From Lepidurus packardi (taxonomy: Eukaryota > Arthropoda > Branchiopoda > Notostraca > Triopsidae), in the NCBI GenBank assembly GCA_023053545.1, contig JAKZAN010000005.1, forward strand, positions 682,001 to 746,000: DNA of 64,000 bases, given 5' to 3'. The position numbers were made by a program, and so were the translations under genes. The stretch's first letter is position 1; each line of letters starts with the position of its first letter. Shown here piece after piece: positions 21,599-34,600 of this stretch. The notes beneath the pieces were generated by a model, which searched no databases, was not told the origin of the DNA, and saw only the letters and a list, made by a program, of their open reading frames with translations.

Positions 21599-23177
21599 GT
21601 AAATCATGAATGAAGTCAGGAAATCATTAATTAAGTCAGTAATTCATGAATCAAGTCAGTAATTCATTAATTAAGTCAGAAATTCATGAGTAAGTCAGTA
21701 ATTCATGAATTAAGTCAGTAATTCATTAATTTAGTCAGTAATTCATTAATTATGTCATAAGTCATTAGTTATTTCAGTAATTCATGAATTAAGTCAGTAA
21801 TTCCTTAATTAAGTCAGTAATTCATTAATAAAGTTAGTAATTCATGAATTAAGTCAGTAATTAATTAATTTAGTCAGTAATTCATTAATTAAGTCATAAG
21901 TCATTAGTTATTTCAGTAATTCATGAATTAAGTCCGTAATAAATTATTTAAGTCAGTAATTCATTAATAAAGTCAGTTATTCATGAATTAAGTCAGTAAT
22001 TCATGAATTAAGGCAGTAATTCATGAATTAAGGCAGTAATTCATGAATTAAGGCAGTAATTCATGAATTAAGTCAGTAGTTCATTAATTTAGTCAGTAAT
22101 TCATGAATTATGTCAGTAATTCATGAATTAAGTCAGTAATTCATTAATTAAGTCAGTAGTTCATGACTTAAGTCAGTAATACATGACATAAGTCAGTAAT
22201 TCATGAATTAAGTCAGGAGTTCATTAATTTAGTCAGTAGTTCATGAATTAAGTCAGTATTTCATGAATTATGTCAGTAGTTCATTAATTAAGTCAATAAT
22301 TCATGACTTAAGTCAGTAATTCATGAATTAAGTCAATAATTCATGACTTAAGTCAGTAATTCATGAATTAAGTCAGTCATTCATGAATTAAGTCAGTAAT
22401 TCATATAATTAAGACAGTAATTCATGAATTAAGTCAGTAATTCATGAATTAAGTCAGTAATTCAAGAATTAAGTCTGTATTTCTTGAATTAAGTCAATAA
22501 TTCATGAATTAAGTCAGTAATTCTTGAATTAGGTCAGTAATTCATTAATTAAGTCAGTATTTCATGAACTATGACAGTAATTCATGAATTAAGAAAGTAA
22601 TTCATTAATTAAGTCAATAATTCATGACGTAAGTCAGTAATTCATGAATTAAGTCAGTAATTCATGAATTAAGTCAGTAGTTCATTAATTTAGTCAGTAG
22701 TTCATGAATTAAGTCAGTAATTCATGAATTAAAAAAGTAATACATGAATTATGTCAGTAATTCATGACTTAAGTCAGGAGTTCATTAATTAAGTCAGTAA
22801 TTCATTAATTAAGTGAGTAATCCATGAATTAAGTCAGTAATTGATGAATTAAGTCAGTAATTTATGAATTAAGTCAGTAATTCATGTATTAAGTCAGAAA
22901 TTCAGTAAATAAGTCAGTAATTCATTAATTAAGTCAGAAATTCATGAATTAAGTCAGTAATTCATTAATTAAGTCAGTAATTCATTAATTAAGTCAGTAA
23001 TTCATTAGTTAAGTCAGTAATTCATGAATTAAATCAGAAAATCATCAATTAAGTCAGTAATTATTTAATTAAGTCAGTTATTCATGAATTAAGTCAGTAA
23101 TTATTTAATTAAGTCAGTAATTATTTAATTAAGTCAGTAATTATTTAATTAAGTCAGTAATTCATTAATTAAGTAAG
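21599..23177. repeat. Satellite A array, segment 5
   Basis: 20-bp monomers between the two solo-LTR copies. It includes a run of AAGGCAGTAATTCATGAATT monomers (about 22005-22070) and the duplication junction near 22773. Confidence 0.96.
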
Positions 23178-23496
23178 TGCTAAGTTCAAACTTTTATTTT
23201 AATTGGTAGCGTATTGCTTTATTGAGTAGAGAAAGATTCGCACAAATGACGCAATGGACACAACACAAAACGAAACACTGGTAAACTTTCCTGTCCACTA
23301 CATTAATCGACTCGTGATCAGGTCATAACGACTACTCTACGACGACTACTCCCTCCTTCGCAATACCTACGTTTTTTATACTAACTCTTTCCCTTGACCT
23401 TTCAATACCTGTCCCTGACCTTAATCTTGCATACTTCTTGCTATAAGGTCAAGAATGACAAAAACGAATCATCAGAATGACGAAAACCTATCATCA
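23178..23496 (-). mobile_element. Solo LTR, 319 bp, copy 2
   Basis: Matches the block at 21280-21598, including flanks. It arose by the 1.9-kb duplication rather than by a second insertion. Confidence 0.75.
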
Positions 23497-25216
23497 GTAA
23501 ATCATGAATGAAGTCAGGAAATCATTAATTAAGTCAGTAATTCATGAATCAAGTCAGTAATTCATTAATTAAGTCAGAAATTCATGAGTAAGTCAGTAAT
23601 TCATGAATTAAGTCAGTAATTCATTAATTTAGTCAGTAATTCATTAATTATGTCATAAGTCATTAGTTATTTCAGTAATTCATGAATTAAGTCAGTAATT
23701 CCTTAATTAAGTCAGTAATTCATTAATAAAGTTAGTAATTCATGAATTAAGTCAGTAATTAATTAATTTAGTCAGTAATTCATTAATTAAGTCATAAGTC
23801 ATTAGTTATTTCAGTAATTCATGAATTAAGTCCGTAATAAATTATTTAAGTCAGTAATTCATTAATAAAGTCAGTTATTCATGAATTAAGTCAGTAATTC
23901 ATGAATTAAGGCAGTAATTCATGAATTAAGGCAGTAATTCATGAATTAAGGCAGTAATTCATGAATTAAGTCAGTAGTTCATTAATTTAGTCAGTAATTC
24001 ATGAATTATGTCAGTAATTCATGAATTAAGTCAGTAATTCATTAATTAAGTCAGTAGTTCATGACTTAAGTCAGTAATACATGACATAAGTCAGTAATTC
24101 ATGAATTAAGTCAGGAGTTCATTAATTTAGTCAGTAGTTCATGAATTAAGTCAGTATTTCATGAATTATGTCAGTAGTTCATTAATTAAGTCAATAATTC
24201 ATGACTTAAGTCAGTAATTCATGAATTAAGTCAATAATTCATGACTTAAGTCAGTAATTCATGAATTAAGTCAGTCATTCATGAATTAAGTCAGTAATTC
24301 ATATAATTAAGACAGTAATTCATGAATTAAGTCAGTAATTCATGAATTAAGTCAGTAATTCAAGAATTAAGTCTGTATTTCTTGAATTAAGTCAATAATT
24401 CATGAATTAAGTCAGTAATTCTTGAATTAGGTCAGTAATTCATTAATTAAGTCAGTATTTCATGAACTATGACAGTAATTCATGAATTAAGAAAGTAATT
24501 CATTAATTAAGTCAATAATTCATGACGTAAGTCAGTAATTCATGAATTAAGTCAGTAATTCATGAATTAAGTCAGTAGTTCATTAATTTAGTCAGTAGTT
24601 CATGAATTAAGTCAGTAATTCATGAATTAAAAAAGTAATACATGAATTATGTCAGTAATTCATGACTTAAGTCAGGAGTTCATTAATTTAGTCAGTAATT
24701 CATGAATTAAGTCAGTAATTCAGTAATTAAGTCAGTAATTTATTAATTAAACCAGAAATTCATGAATTAAGTCAGTAATTCATGAATTAAGTCAGTAATT
24801 CATGAATTAAGTCAGTAATTAATTAATTTAGTCAGTAATTCATGAATTAAGTCAGTAATTAATTAATTTAGTCAGTAATTCATTAATTAAGTCATAAGTC
24901 ATTAGTAATTTCAGTAATTCATGAATTAAGTCAATAATTCATGAATTAAGTCAGGAAATCATGAATTAGGTCAGGAAATCATGAATTAAGTCAGTCATCC
25001 ATGAATTAAGTCAGTAATTCATATAATTAAGACAGTAATTCGTGAACTAAGTCAGTAATTCATGAATTAAGTCAGTAATTTAAGAATTAAGTCTGTATTT
25101 CTTGAATTAAGTCAATAATTCATGAGTTAAGTCAGTAAGTCATGAATTAAGTCAGTAATTTATGAATTAGGTCAGTAATTCATTAATTAAGTCAGTAATT
25201 CATGAACTGAGACAGT
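23497..25216. repeat. Satellite A array, segment 6
   Basis: 20-bp monomers. The right copy of the 1.9-kb duplication ends near 24670, and ordinary variant monomers follow up to the BEL insertion. Confidence 0.96.
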
Positions 25217-25482
25217 TGTCGCGGATGGAATCCGCGAGGGACACATGTTTAAACTTCCCGCGGTCCACTGTGACGTAACGGCCAATGGAGACAACGGTCG
25301 CCCCCGTAGAGCCTGGGTTCGGGGCGAACGCTTTTTTTCGTTGTTTGCTGAACAGGCAGAGTGAATGAATGTTAACCTTTTTGGCTCTCGTTTTTTGGTG
25401 TATTTCATTTAGTTAAAGTCAATAAATTACTCTATGAAAAGGTATAGTTCCCTGTCATCGTAAGTGAATTGTATCGGTGACA
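25217..25482 (+). repeat. 5' LTR of BEL-1
   Basis: 266 bp, TGTCGCGGA...GGTGACA. A 7-bp stem with a 5-base loop (TCGCGGA / TCCGCGA, 25219-25237) sits at its very start. AATAAA occurs at 25421-25426. Confidence 0.95.
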
Positions 25483-25485
25483 TTT

Positions 25486-25503
25486 TGGTGCATCGACCGG
25501 GAA
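25486..25503 (+). promoter_or_regulatory. Primer binding site of BEL-1
   Basis: TGGTGCATCGACCGGGAA, 3 bases after the LTR. It is complementary, with one mismatch, to the 3' end of insect tRNA-Gly(GCC) (TTCCCGGCCGATGCA plus CCA, from memory). BEL-2 has the identical site at 45768-45785. Confidence 0.78.
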
Positions 25504-25562
25504 TCTAGCTCGATTGTAGATTCCCTCAGTTACTTTTTGGTGAACTATAAAAAGTGTTCGAA

Positions 25563-26192
25563 ATGGCTACTGCTCAAAGTATTGACGATATTGTGCGTGA
25601 TGCCGAAAGCGATCAAGACGAGCAATTCGACTTGAGCGATCCGGCGACCGTGAAAAGGCTACGCACGGACTCCAAAAAACGGTTGATAAGGCTAACTGAG
25701 AAAATCTCTCAATTAGTTAGCGATCGAGGCAGTCGCACAGCATTAAAGCTGCTACGAAATCAGCTCGCCACCAACTTAACTGAATGTTCCGAACTGAACA
25801 AGAAATATGTGGAAGTTGGTGGCTCCTCGGAATCTACGGCCGACAAGTATTATGCGGTCGTGGAAAAACTGGTCTCCGACAGCTTTAAGTGTATCGACGA
25901 GTACTTGAGAGTACGCGCCGACGACCCGACCTCATCCGTGGCGAGTGGTTATGCACAGTCCCTCGCATCCGTGGCCTCAAGGACTTCGCAACTCTCGCAA
26001 GCTTCAGCCCAGCTTCGCGAGTCTCAGAGGCATTTGGAGAACGCCGAGCTCCGCATACGTCAGCTGCATGCAGCGATAGCCGAAGAAGAGCAAGACTCAA
26101 GACAAATTCGACAAGCTCAAGAGGCGCTAGAAGAAGCTGTACGCTCAGTAAGTCTAAATCGGCAAGTACGCGAACAGCGCAAACTCGCCTAG
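25563..26192 (+). pseudogene. BEL-1 gag, N-terminal part
   Basis: Read from the ATG at 25563; a GTG nine bases upstream is not a likely start. The protein is acidic and helical, with LRNQLATNLTECSELNKKYVE and a Gln/Glu-rich coiled stretch (residues about 150-210). It ends at an in-frame TAG (26190-26192). The BEL-2 gag reads straight through at the equivalent position, so this stop is a lesion and not the natural end. The same frame continues below. Confidence 0.85.
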
Positions 26193-28148
26193 CAGTTGCA
26201 GTCGGAGCATGGGACTCTCGACGAAGGTGAAAGGTTAAGGGTACACTTGGGTCAGCCTCTCTTCGCCGAGGGTCAGGACCTTCCGTCTGGATTTGCAAAC
26301 GTTCCTTATCAAGGCAACCCGATATGGCCTAATTTAACACAATCCGTTAGACCCACTTCCGGGTCACATAAGCTTCAATCTCCACCTCCGGACGCATGGA
26401 TTATTAGCGCAAACGCGAACGACATTCGTCAAGCGGGAGATTCAAACGCCATTAACAATCTCTCGAAAATCCACATCAAACCATTTTCCGGAGATCCCAG
26501 GGATTGGCCGTTATTCATCGGGCAATTCAAAAGTTTTGTACACGATGTAGTGCCAAACGCTGTCCAGCGAATGGCATACCTCCACGAATTATTAGCGCCA
26601 AACGTGAGGAAAAGTATCTCCCAAACCCTCATGAATCCTGCAACATATGTAGACTCATTACGAGCACTCCAAAGGAGGTATGGTCACCCGGCATTAGTCT
26701 CCGAAGCCTGTGTAAACGGGTTACTGAAACTCCCAAATGTTAAGGTAGGTGATTTCACCTCGTTAGAAACGTTCTTCAATGAACTCCGCGGAGCCGTGAC
26801 AAGCTTGAGACAAGCCGGGTATGACGCCGACTTAGCTGCCCCCACAGTAGTGCGCCAGTTACGAGATAAGTTACCGGAACAACTCAGAACGAAGTGGGGT
26901 GCCCGCGTCCGAAAACTAAATCGCGCACCGACCCTAATCGACCCCGACACGTGGTTAGACGGCGAAGTCATGGCGGTCCTTCTTGGAAACCGTTCTTCCA
27001 TTTTCGAGCCAGACAGTCAACCAATCAAGAGTAGCGGTCGACAAAGGTACGTAAAGGCAAGGGAGCGACCTCCCACCGTACTCTACACATCAAACATCTC
27101 GAGCGAAGCGCAACCGAAACCAGACACTTCGTCTCCTGCATGCTGCGTTTGTGGCGAAGCGCATCCGATCGCGCGTTGCCAAAGCTTTAAGTCAATTACC
27201 ATAGAGCAACGCGTCGAACATGTTAGGCGAAACAAGCGATGCTTTAAATGCCTAGCCCCTGGGCACTTCGCCAAAGATTGCAGGCAAAAAACAATTTGTG
27301 GGCTCAATGGATGTAGAGGTCGCCACAACATTCTCCTCCATGGCGCTGCACAACGTCCAAATCAGAACATAACAAATTCTTCCTCTAGCGCCCGTCAAGG
27401 TACCGAAGAAAACGAAACAGCTTACGTCGGTACAACCTTGCAGCACCTAATCCCAGTCCTTTTATCGGTGGTTCCAATTGTTATTCGGGCCAACGGTAAG
27501 GGTCTGGATACCTACGCGCTTCTCGATCCAGGGAGCGAGGTATCCATAATCCTACAAAGTACCGCCGATTCTTTGGGACTGCGAGGTCCGCGGGGTCCAT
27601 TACGTTTGGGGTCTTACCATGGACAAGACCCTACGTTCATGAGCTCGCTAGTTGACTTTGAAGTAGCTAGCCGCGACAGCAAAACCAAGATGTCCGTTGT
27701 TGGTGCGGTAACTGTGCCCATTTTAAACAACAGCCTTCGGTCCATCGACTGGCCTAAGGAAAAGAAGCGCTGGCCACACCTCTGTAACCTACCAATGGCC
27801 CCCCTCGACACGTCAAAGGTTACAGTCTTGCTTGGAGGCGAATTAGACGACGCGCACGACCAGTTAAAGGTTATTAAAGCACCTAAAGGAGTTATTGCTC
27901 CTCGGGCTGTATTGACGCCCTTCGGATGGTGTGCCACGGGTAAGCTCCCAGATCGAGCCTCGTTCGGTTCATTCCGACGAGTGAATATAATTCGTCAACC
28001 GGCCTACGACGAAATTAATGACTTAGTAAAACAGTTCTGGCAAACCGACTCAATCGGTGTTAAGGCGTTCAACCCTGTCAAATCGCGAGAAGACGAAAGA
28101 GCCCTCGCTATTATGGAAAAGACCACTCGCAACGTTGGTCATCGGTAG
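26193..28148 (+). pseudogene. BEL-1 gag C-terminal part and protease
   Basis: Same frame as the preceding segment. It contains the conserved gag region HIKPFSGDPRDWPLFIGQFK, zinc-binding motifs (CCVCGEAHPIARC, CFKCLAPGHFAKDC, then CGLNGCRGRHNILLH) and the protease motif ALLDPGSEVSIIL. The last is D-P-G in place of the usual D-[S/T]-G. It ends at a TAG (28146-28148) where BEL-2 has a Tyr codon. Confidence 0.87.
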
Positions 28149-29043
28149 GAGTGCGGACTCCTTTGGAAAGAAGACAAACCACAATTTACCGGACAACCGC
28201 TCAATAGCGCTTCGACGTTTCTTTGCCCTCGAACGCAAACTCCTAAAGAATCCCGAGTTAGCCAAACGGTATGAACAGACTATTAACGAATATGTCCTGC
28301 TCAGGCACGCCAGAAAACTAGCTCCGGAAGAAGCACAAGTTTCGTCTGGCAAAACTTGGTACCTGCCGCACCACGCCGTAACAAACCCAAATAAGCCTGA
28401 CAAGGTTCGCGTGGTATTCGACGCCTCCGTCACTCACGGAGATTATTCTCTCAACGGAGCGTTGCTCAAGGGTCCCGATATGTTGACTAGTTTGTTGGGC
28501 GTTCTCCTACGTTTTCGACGCAACCGAATCCCATTGTCAGCAGACATAGAGAAAATGTATCACCAAGTTCTCGTCAAACAGGACGACCAAACGGCTTTTC
28601 GGTTTCTGTGGAGAAGTCAGAACAGCAACCTAGCTCCGCACACGTACCAAATGCTGGTTCACGTTTTTGGTGCGATATCTTCGCCGTCCATTTGTTTATA
28701 TGTTCTCCACGGAACCGCAAAAGACAATGAATCAAAATTCCCGTGTGTTGCTAACAAAGTTATCGAAAACTTTTATGTCGATAACTTTCTAGACTCCGTC
28801 GACACCGAAGAAGAAGCTACTACGGTTGCTCATCAGCTGATGAGCTTGCTTAAGCTTGGCGGTTTCAGATTAACGAAGTGGATAACATCGTCTCGAGAAG
28901 TTTTAAGCTCAATTCCCCCATCAGAAAGAAGTTCTTCGGAATTAAACATGGATCTGGAGCGACTACCGTGTGAGCGAACTCTTGGCTTGCTCTGGGACTG
29001 CGAATCCGACGCGTTCGTATTCAAGATTATGCGTCCCGCCTAA
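28149..29043 (+). pseudogene. BEL-1 reverse transcriptase
   Basis: After a one-base shift near 28192 the frame starting at about 28195 carries the RT: LSADIEKMYHQVLVK, HVFGAISSPSICLY and the catalytic box FYVDNFLDSV (about 28771-28800). The box reads YVDN rather than YVDD, and BEL-2 has the same residue. It ends at a TAA (29041-29043). Confidence 0.87.
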
Positions 29044-30030
29044 GTAACCTCTAAGAGACAAGTGCTCCGTCACGTCGCCTCCATTTTTGATCCACTGGGT
29101 TTCTTAAGCCCACTGGTATTTTCGGCCAAAATCTTGTTGCAAGACATATGGAAAGGAGGCTACGATTGGGACGAATCCCTCCCGCGAGATATCTAAACAA
29201 GATGGAATGACTGGGCCGGCGAGTTAAAATTGCTAGAGCAACTCCGTCTGCCACGATGCCTCAACTTTCCTCACCAGCCAGTTAAATCGGAACTGCATGT
29301 ATTTTGCAACGCCTCGCAACTGGGTTTTGGCGCCGTTGCCTACCTTAGGCATGAGTACACAGACGATCAAATCAGCATACATTTTGTGATGTCGAAAACT
29401 CGGGTAGCCCCACTAAAGCCCATTTCCATACCAAGGCTCGAACTACAAGCTGCAGTCGTTGGCCTTAGACTTGCCTTGTCTTGCTGCGACGAGCTTCGGC
29501 TACAGATGAGTCAAGTCATCTTTTGGACCGATTCAACTACCGTACTGCAATGGATCAATTCGTCCACCTGCAAATTCCAGACCTTTGTGAACAATCGGAT
29601 TGGGGAGATTCTGGAGGCAAGCAGCTGCAGCCAATGGCGTCACGTAGCAGGGAAAGACAACCCCGCAGACGACTGTTCACGTGGCTTAAACCCGAGACAA
29701 TTGACAATAAGCCACCGATGGTTCCAGGGCCCGAAATTCTTGAAGACACCCAGTTCCTCGCACTAGACCCCACCGGTTGACGAGCCGGCAAATGACGACC
29801 CCGAAGTGGTACGAACGGCATGGACGGGAACCCTCAAGGTCTGTGAGAATTTCCTAAGTGACCTCATGGCCAGAACCTATACGCTTCTCCGGTTGCAGAG
29901 AGTGACTGCTCTAATAATTAAGTTTGGAAAACGCTGTCGAGGCACTAAGCTTACACTCAACATTACGGCCACCGAACTAGAAGAGGCTCTCAGTGTCTGT
30001 ATCGTATATGCCAAGAGGAAAGTTTCTCGG
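29044..30030 (+). pseudogene. BEL-1 RNase H and linker
   Basis: Same frame as the RT, interrupted by TAA at 29194-29196 and TAG at 29764-29766. RNase H signatures: ELHVFCNASQLGFGAVAYL, then FWTDSTTVLQWIN and GKDNPADDCSRGL. The first catalytic Asp is Asn here (CNAS; BEL-2 has CDAS), a further inactivating change. After 29767 the frame leads to the integrase N-terminal part and shifts by one base near 30012. Confidence 0.83.
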
Positions 30031-31323
30031 ACGACATTGAAGCCAGCAAAATGGGACGGCCTCTCCCAAAAAAATCGCGTCTCACACACCTCACTCCGTT
30101 TCTCGATGATCACGGTATCTTTCGTGTAGGTGGTGGATTGGAGCACTCCACTTTAAGTTACGAGGCTCGTCACCCTATCGTACTGCCTGCCTACCATCGT
30201 ATAACGGACCTTGTTATAGAAAACGCTCATCGAGAAGTTGTTCATTCGTCAACAGATAGAACGCTCCATCGAACGCGAGATCGCTACTGGATCCTGCGAG
30301 GCCGAGCAGCGGTGAAGAGAGTAGTATGGAAGTGCTCTGTTTGTAAAAGACGCAACGCTAAACCCGCGATACCAATGATGGCCCCTCTGCCCGCTTGCAG
30401 AGTAAAGCCTTCAAGTTCCCCGTTCTCCTTCACAGGAATCGACTATTTCGGGCCTCTCTTCGTACCTGTCCGCAGAAGTTCAGAAAAACGCTGGGTGTGT
30501 CTTTACACCTGCTTAACGACACGCGCTGTTCATTTGGAAATAGCGCGAACCTTAGACACCGACTATTTCCTCATGAGTTTTCGGCGTTTTGTAGCAAGAA
30601 GAGGTGTTCCAGCCGTTTGCTACAGCGACAATGGTACCAATCTTGTATCAGGATGTCAAGAATTGAAGAAAGGCATCGAAGCCTTAAATACCACTAAGAT
30701 AGCAGACGCCATGGCTGTCAAGAAAATCGAGTGGCACTTCTCTCCGCCGTCCGCTCCTCATTTCGGTGGTGCGTGGGAACGCTTAATTCAATCCGAAAAA
30801 TCGGCGCTGAAGAAAGTGCTTGGAACTCGAAGCGTCAACGAAGAGATTTTGCACACTGTGCTGGTTGAAGTAGAAGCGCTATTAAACGGCAGGCCCCTTA
30901 TTCATCTGAGTGTCAACCCTACTGATCCAGAACCCCTCACCCCTAATCATTTCTTACTAGGTAGAGCGCATCCTAATCTTCCACCCGACATCATAAGCCC
31001 GGCCGAAGAATGTTCCCAAAAAAGGTGGAGAGCTGCTCAAGCCACAGTGAATCACTTTTGGGCTAGATGGATGCGAGAATACCTTCCCTACTTAATAGAG
31101 AGAAGAAAGTGGTCACGACCCAATCGGAACATCCAAGTGGACGACGTCGTCTTAATAGCGGACAACCAGACACCGCGTGGATACTTCTCCTGTCGGCAGA
31201 GTTACCAAGACGCTACCTGGACCCGATGGGATAGTGAGAGCTGCAGTCGTGAAAACCAAATCCGGTGAACTTACACGACCTGTAGTTAAACTGTGCATTC
31301 TTGAAACAAATCCAGAGGTTTAG
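30031..31323 (+). pseudogene. BEL-1 integrase
   Basis: Frame 30051-31268 plus a shifted tail to the natural TAG at 31321-31323. Zinc-binding region HREVVHSSTDRTLHRTRDRY...CSVCKRR. Catalytic D, D, E: TGIDYFGPL, CYSDNGTN and GGAWERL. The C-terminal part has HFWARWMREYLPYL and [15 protein letters not shown] frameshift near 31185 separates the last 45 or so residues, which match the BEL-2 end. The Met at 30051 is internal to the polyprotein and not a start. Confidence 0.87.
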
Positions 31324-31337
31324 CTGCAGCTAAACCT
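31316..31337 (+). promoter_or_regulatory. Perfect palindrome across the BEL-1 pol stop codon
   Basis: Arms AGGTTTAGCTG and CAGCTAAACCT, 22 bp with no interruption. The pol stop TAG (31321-31323) lies inside the left arm. The equivalent in BEL-2 (51535-51555) keeps the 8-bp outer stem with a different loop. Confidence 0.8.
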
Positions 31338-31347
31338 GGGCCGGCTA

Positions 31348-31613
31348 TGTCGCGGATGGAAACCGCGCGGGACACATGTTTAAACTTCCCGCGGTCCACT
31401 GTGACGTAACGGCCAATGGAGACAACGGTCGCCCCCGTAGAGCCTGGGTTCGGGGCGAACGCTTTTTTTCGTTGTTGGCTGAACAGGCAGAGTGAATGAA
31501 TGTTAACCTTTTTGGCTCTCGTTTTTTGGTGTATTTCATTTAGTTAAAGTCAATAAATTACTCTATTAAAAGGTATAGTTCCCTGTCATCGTAAGTGAAT
31601 TGTATCGGTGACA
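31348..31613 (+). repeat. 3' LTR of BEL-1
   Basis: 266 bp. Preceded by CTGGGCCGGCTA rather than a polypurine tract. Followed by the ACAGT duplication and satellite. Confidence 0.95.
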
Positions 31614-34600
31614 ACAGTAATTCATGAATTAGGAAAGTAATACATGAATTAAGTCAATAATTCATGACGTAAGTCAGTAATTCATTAATTAAGTCAGTAA
31701 TTCAAGAATTAAGTCAGAAAATCATCAACTAAGTCAGTAAATATTTAATTATTCAAATATTATTATTTAAATATTTAATTAAGTCAGTAATTCATGATTA
31801 AGTCAGTAATTCATGATTAAGTCAGTAATACATGAATTTAGTCAGTAATTCATTATTTAAGTCAGTAATTCATGAATTAAGTCAGTAATTCATGAATTAA
31901 GTCAGTAATTCATGAATTAAGTCAGTAATTCATTAATTTAGTCAGTAATTCATTAATTAAGTCAGTGTTTCATTAATTAAGTCCGTAATTAATAAATTAA
32001 GTCCATAATTCATGAACTAAGTCAGTAATTCATAAATTAAGTCAATAATTCATGAATTAAGTCAGAAAATCATCAACTAAGTCAGTAATATTTAATTATT
32101 CAAATATTATTATTTAAATATTTAATTAAGTCAGTAATTCATGGTTAAGTCAGTAATTCATGATTAAGTCAGTAATACATGAATTTAGTCAGTAATTCAT
32201 TATTTAAGTCAGTAACTCATGAATTAAGTCAGTAATTCATGAATTAAGTCAGTAATTCATGAATTAAGTCAGTAATTCATGAATTAAGTCAGTAATTCAT
32301 TAATTTAGTCAGTAATTCATTAATTAAGTCAGTAATTCATAAATTAAGTCAATAATTCATGAATTAAGTCAGAAAATCATCAACTAAGTCAGTAATATTT
32401 AATTATTCAAATATTATTATTTAAATATTTAATTAAGTCAGTAATTCATGATGATTAAGTCAGTAATTCATGATTAAGTCAGTAATTAATGAATTTAGTC
32501 AGTAATTCATGAATTAAGTCAGTAATTCATGAATTAAGTCAGTAATTCATTATTTAAGTCAGTAATTCATGAATTAAGTCAGTAATTCATGAATTAAGTC
32601 AGTGTTTCATTAATTAAGTCCGTAATTAATAAATTAAGTGCATAATTCATGAACTAAGTCAGTAATTCATTAATTAAGTCAATAATTCATGAATTAAGTC
32701 AGGAAATCATGAATTAAGTCAGTAATTCATATAATTAAGGCAGTATTTCCTGAATTAAGTCAATAATTTATTAATTAAGTAATTAAGTCATGAATTAAGT
32801 CAGTAATTCATGAATTAAGTCAGAAATTCATAAATTAATTCAGTTATTCTTGAATTAAGTCAGTAATTCATGAATTAAGTCAGTAGTTCATTAATTTAGT
32901 CAGTAATACATTATTTAAGTCAGTTATTCAATATTTAAGTCAGTAAATCATTGATTAAGCCATTAATTCATGAATTAAGAAAGTAATTCATGAATTAAGT
33001 CAATAATTCACGAATTAAGTCAGTAATTCATGAATTAAGTCAGTAATTCATAAATTAAGTCAGAAATTCATGAATTAAGTCAGTAATTCATGAATTAAGT
33101 CAGTAATTCATTAATTAAGTCAGTAATTCATGAATTAAGTCAGTAATTCATGAATTAAGTCAGAAGTCGATTAATTAAATCAGAAATTCATTAAATAAGT
33201 CAGTTATTCATTAATTAAGTCAGAAATTCATGAATTAAGTCAGTAATTCATTAATTAAGTCAGAAATTCATTAATTAAGTCAGTAAATCATGAATGAAGT
33301 CATTAAGTCATGAATTAAGTCAGTAATTCATTAATTAAGTCAGTAATTCATTAGTTAAGTCAGTAATTCATGAATTAAGTCAGTAATTCATTAATTAAGT
33401 CAGTAATTCATTAATTAAGTAAGTGTTTCATTAATTAAGTCCGTAATTAATAAATTAAGTCCATAATTCATGCATTAAGTCAGAAAATCATCAACTAAGT
33501 CAGTAATATTTAATTATTCAAATATTATTATTTAAATATTTAATTAAGTCAGTAATTCATGGTTAAGTCAGTAATTCATGATTAAGTCAGTAATACATGA
33601 ATTTAGTCAGTAATTCATTATTTAAGTCAGTAACTCATGAATTAAGTCAGTAATTCATGAATTAAGTCAGTAATTCATGAATTAAGTCAGTAATTCATGA
33701 ATTAAGTCAGTAATTCATTAATTTAGTCAGTAATTCATTAATTAAGTCAGTAATTCATAAATTAAGTCAATAATTCATGAATTAAGTCAGAAAATCATCA
33801 ACTAAGTCAGTAATATTTAATTATTCAAATATTATTATTTAAATATTTAATTAAGTCAGTAATTCATGATGATTAAGTCAGTAATTCATGATTAAGTCAG
33901 TAATTAATGAATTTAGTCAGTAATTCATGAATTAAGTCAGTAATTCATGAATTAAGTCAGTAATTCATTATTTAAGTCAGTAATTCATGAATTAAGTCAG
34001 TAATTCATGAATTAAGTCAGTAATTCATTAATTTATTCAGTAATTCATTAATTAAGTCAGTGTTTCATTAATTAAGTCTGTAATTAATAAATTAAGTGCA
34101 TAATTCATGAACTAAGTCAGTAATTCATTAATTAAGTCAATAATTCATGAATTAAGTCAGGAAATCATGAATTAAGTCAGTAATTCATATAATTAAGGCA
34201 GTATTTCATGAATTAAGTCAATAATTTATTCATTAAGTCATTAAGTCATGAATTAAGTCAGTAATTCATGAATTAAGTCAGAAATTCATAAATTAAGTCA
34301 GTAACTCATTAATTAAATCAGTAATTCAGTAAATAAGTCATTAATTCGTTAATTAAGTCAGAAATTCATGAATTAATTCAGTTATTCTTGAATTAAGTCA
34401 GTAATTCATGAATTTAGTCAGTAGTTCATTAATTTAGTCAGTAATACATTATTTAAGTCAGTTATTCAATATTTAAGTCAGTAAATCATTGATTAAGTCA
34501 GTAATTCATGAATTAAGAAAGTAATTCATGAATTAAGTCAATAATTCATGAATTAAGTCAGTAATTCATGAATTAAGTCAGTAATTCATTAATTAAGTCA

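Larger units (their letters stand above)
20895..24670. repeat. Tandem duplication of about 1.9 kb within satellite A
   Basis: The two copies run from about 20895 to 22772 and from 22773 to 24670. Matching points lie 1878 bp apart at the start (AGTTCATTAA at 20901 and 22779) and 1898 bp apart after an extra AATTATTTAATTAAGTCAGT monomer in copy 2. Each copy carries one solo LTR. Breakpoints share the string CTTAAGTCAGGAGTTCATTAA. Confidence 0.9.
25217..31613 (+). mobile_element. BEL/Pao LTR retrotransposon, degenerate (BEL-1)
   Basis: 6397-bp element with 266-bp LTRs and a clean ACAGT duplication (25212-25216 and 31614-31618). The order gag, protease, RT, RNase H, integrase, together with a DUF1759-type gag and Peptidase_A17-type pol, identifies BEL/Pao. 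LTRs differ at about 4 of 266 positions. Coding breaks: stops at 26190, 28146, 29041, 29194 and 29764, and frameshifts near 28192, 30012 and 31185. Confidence 0.95.

Noticed and set aside
25885-26298. Arg-rich ORFs on both strands within BEL gag and many similar frames elsewhere
   Set aside because: Shadows of the coding frames; no domain, and they conflict with the conserved gag-pol frames.
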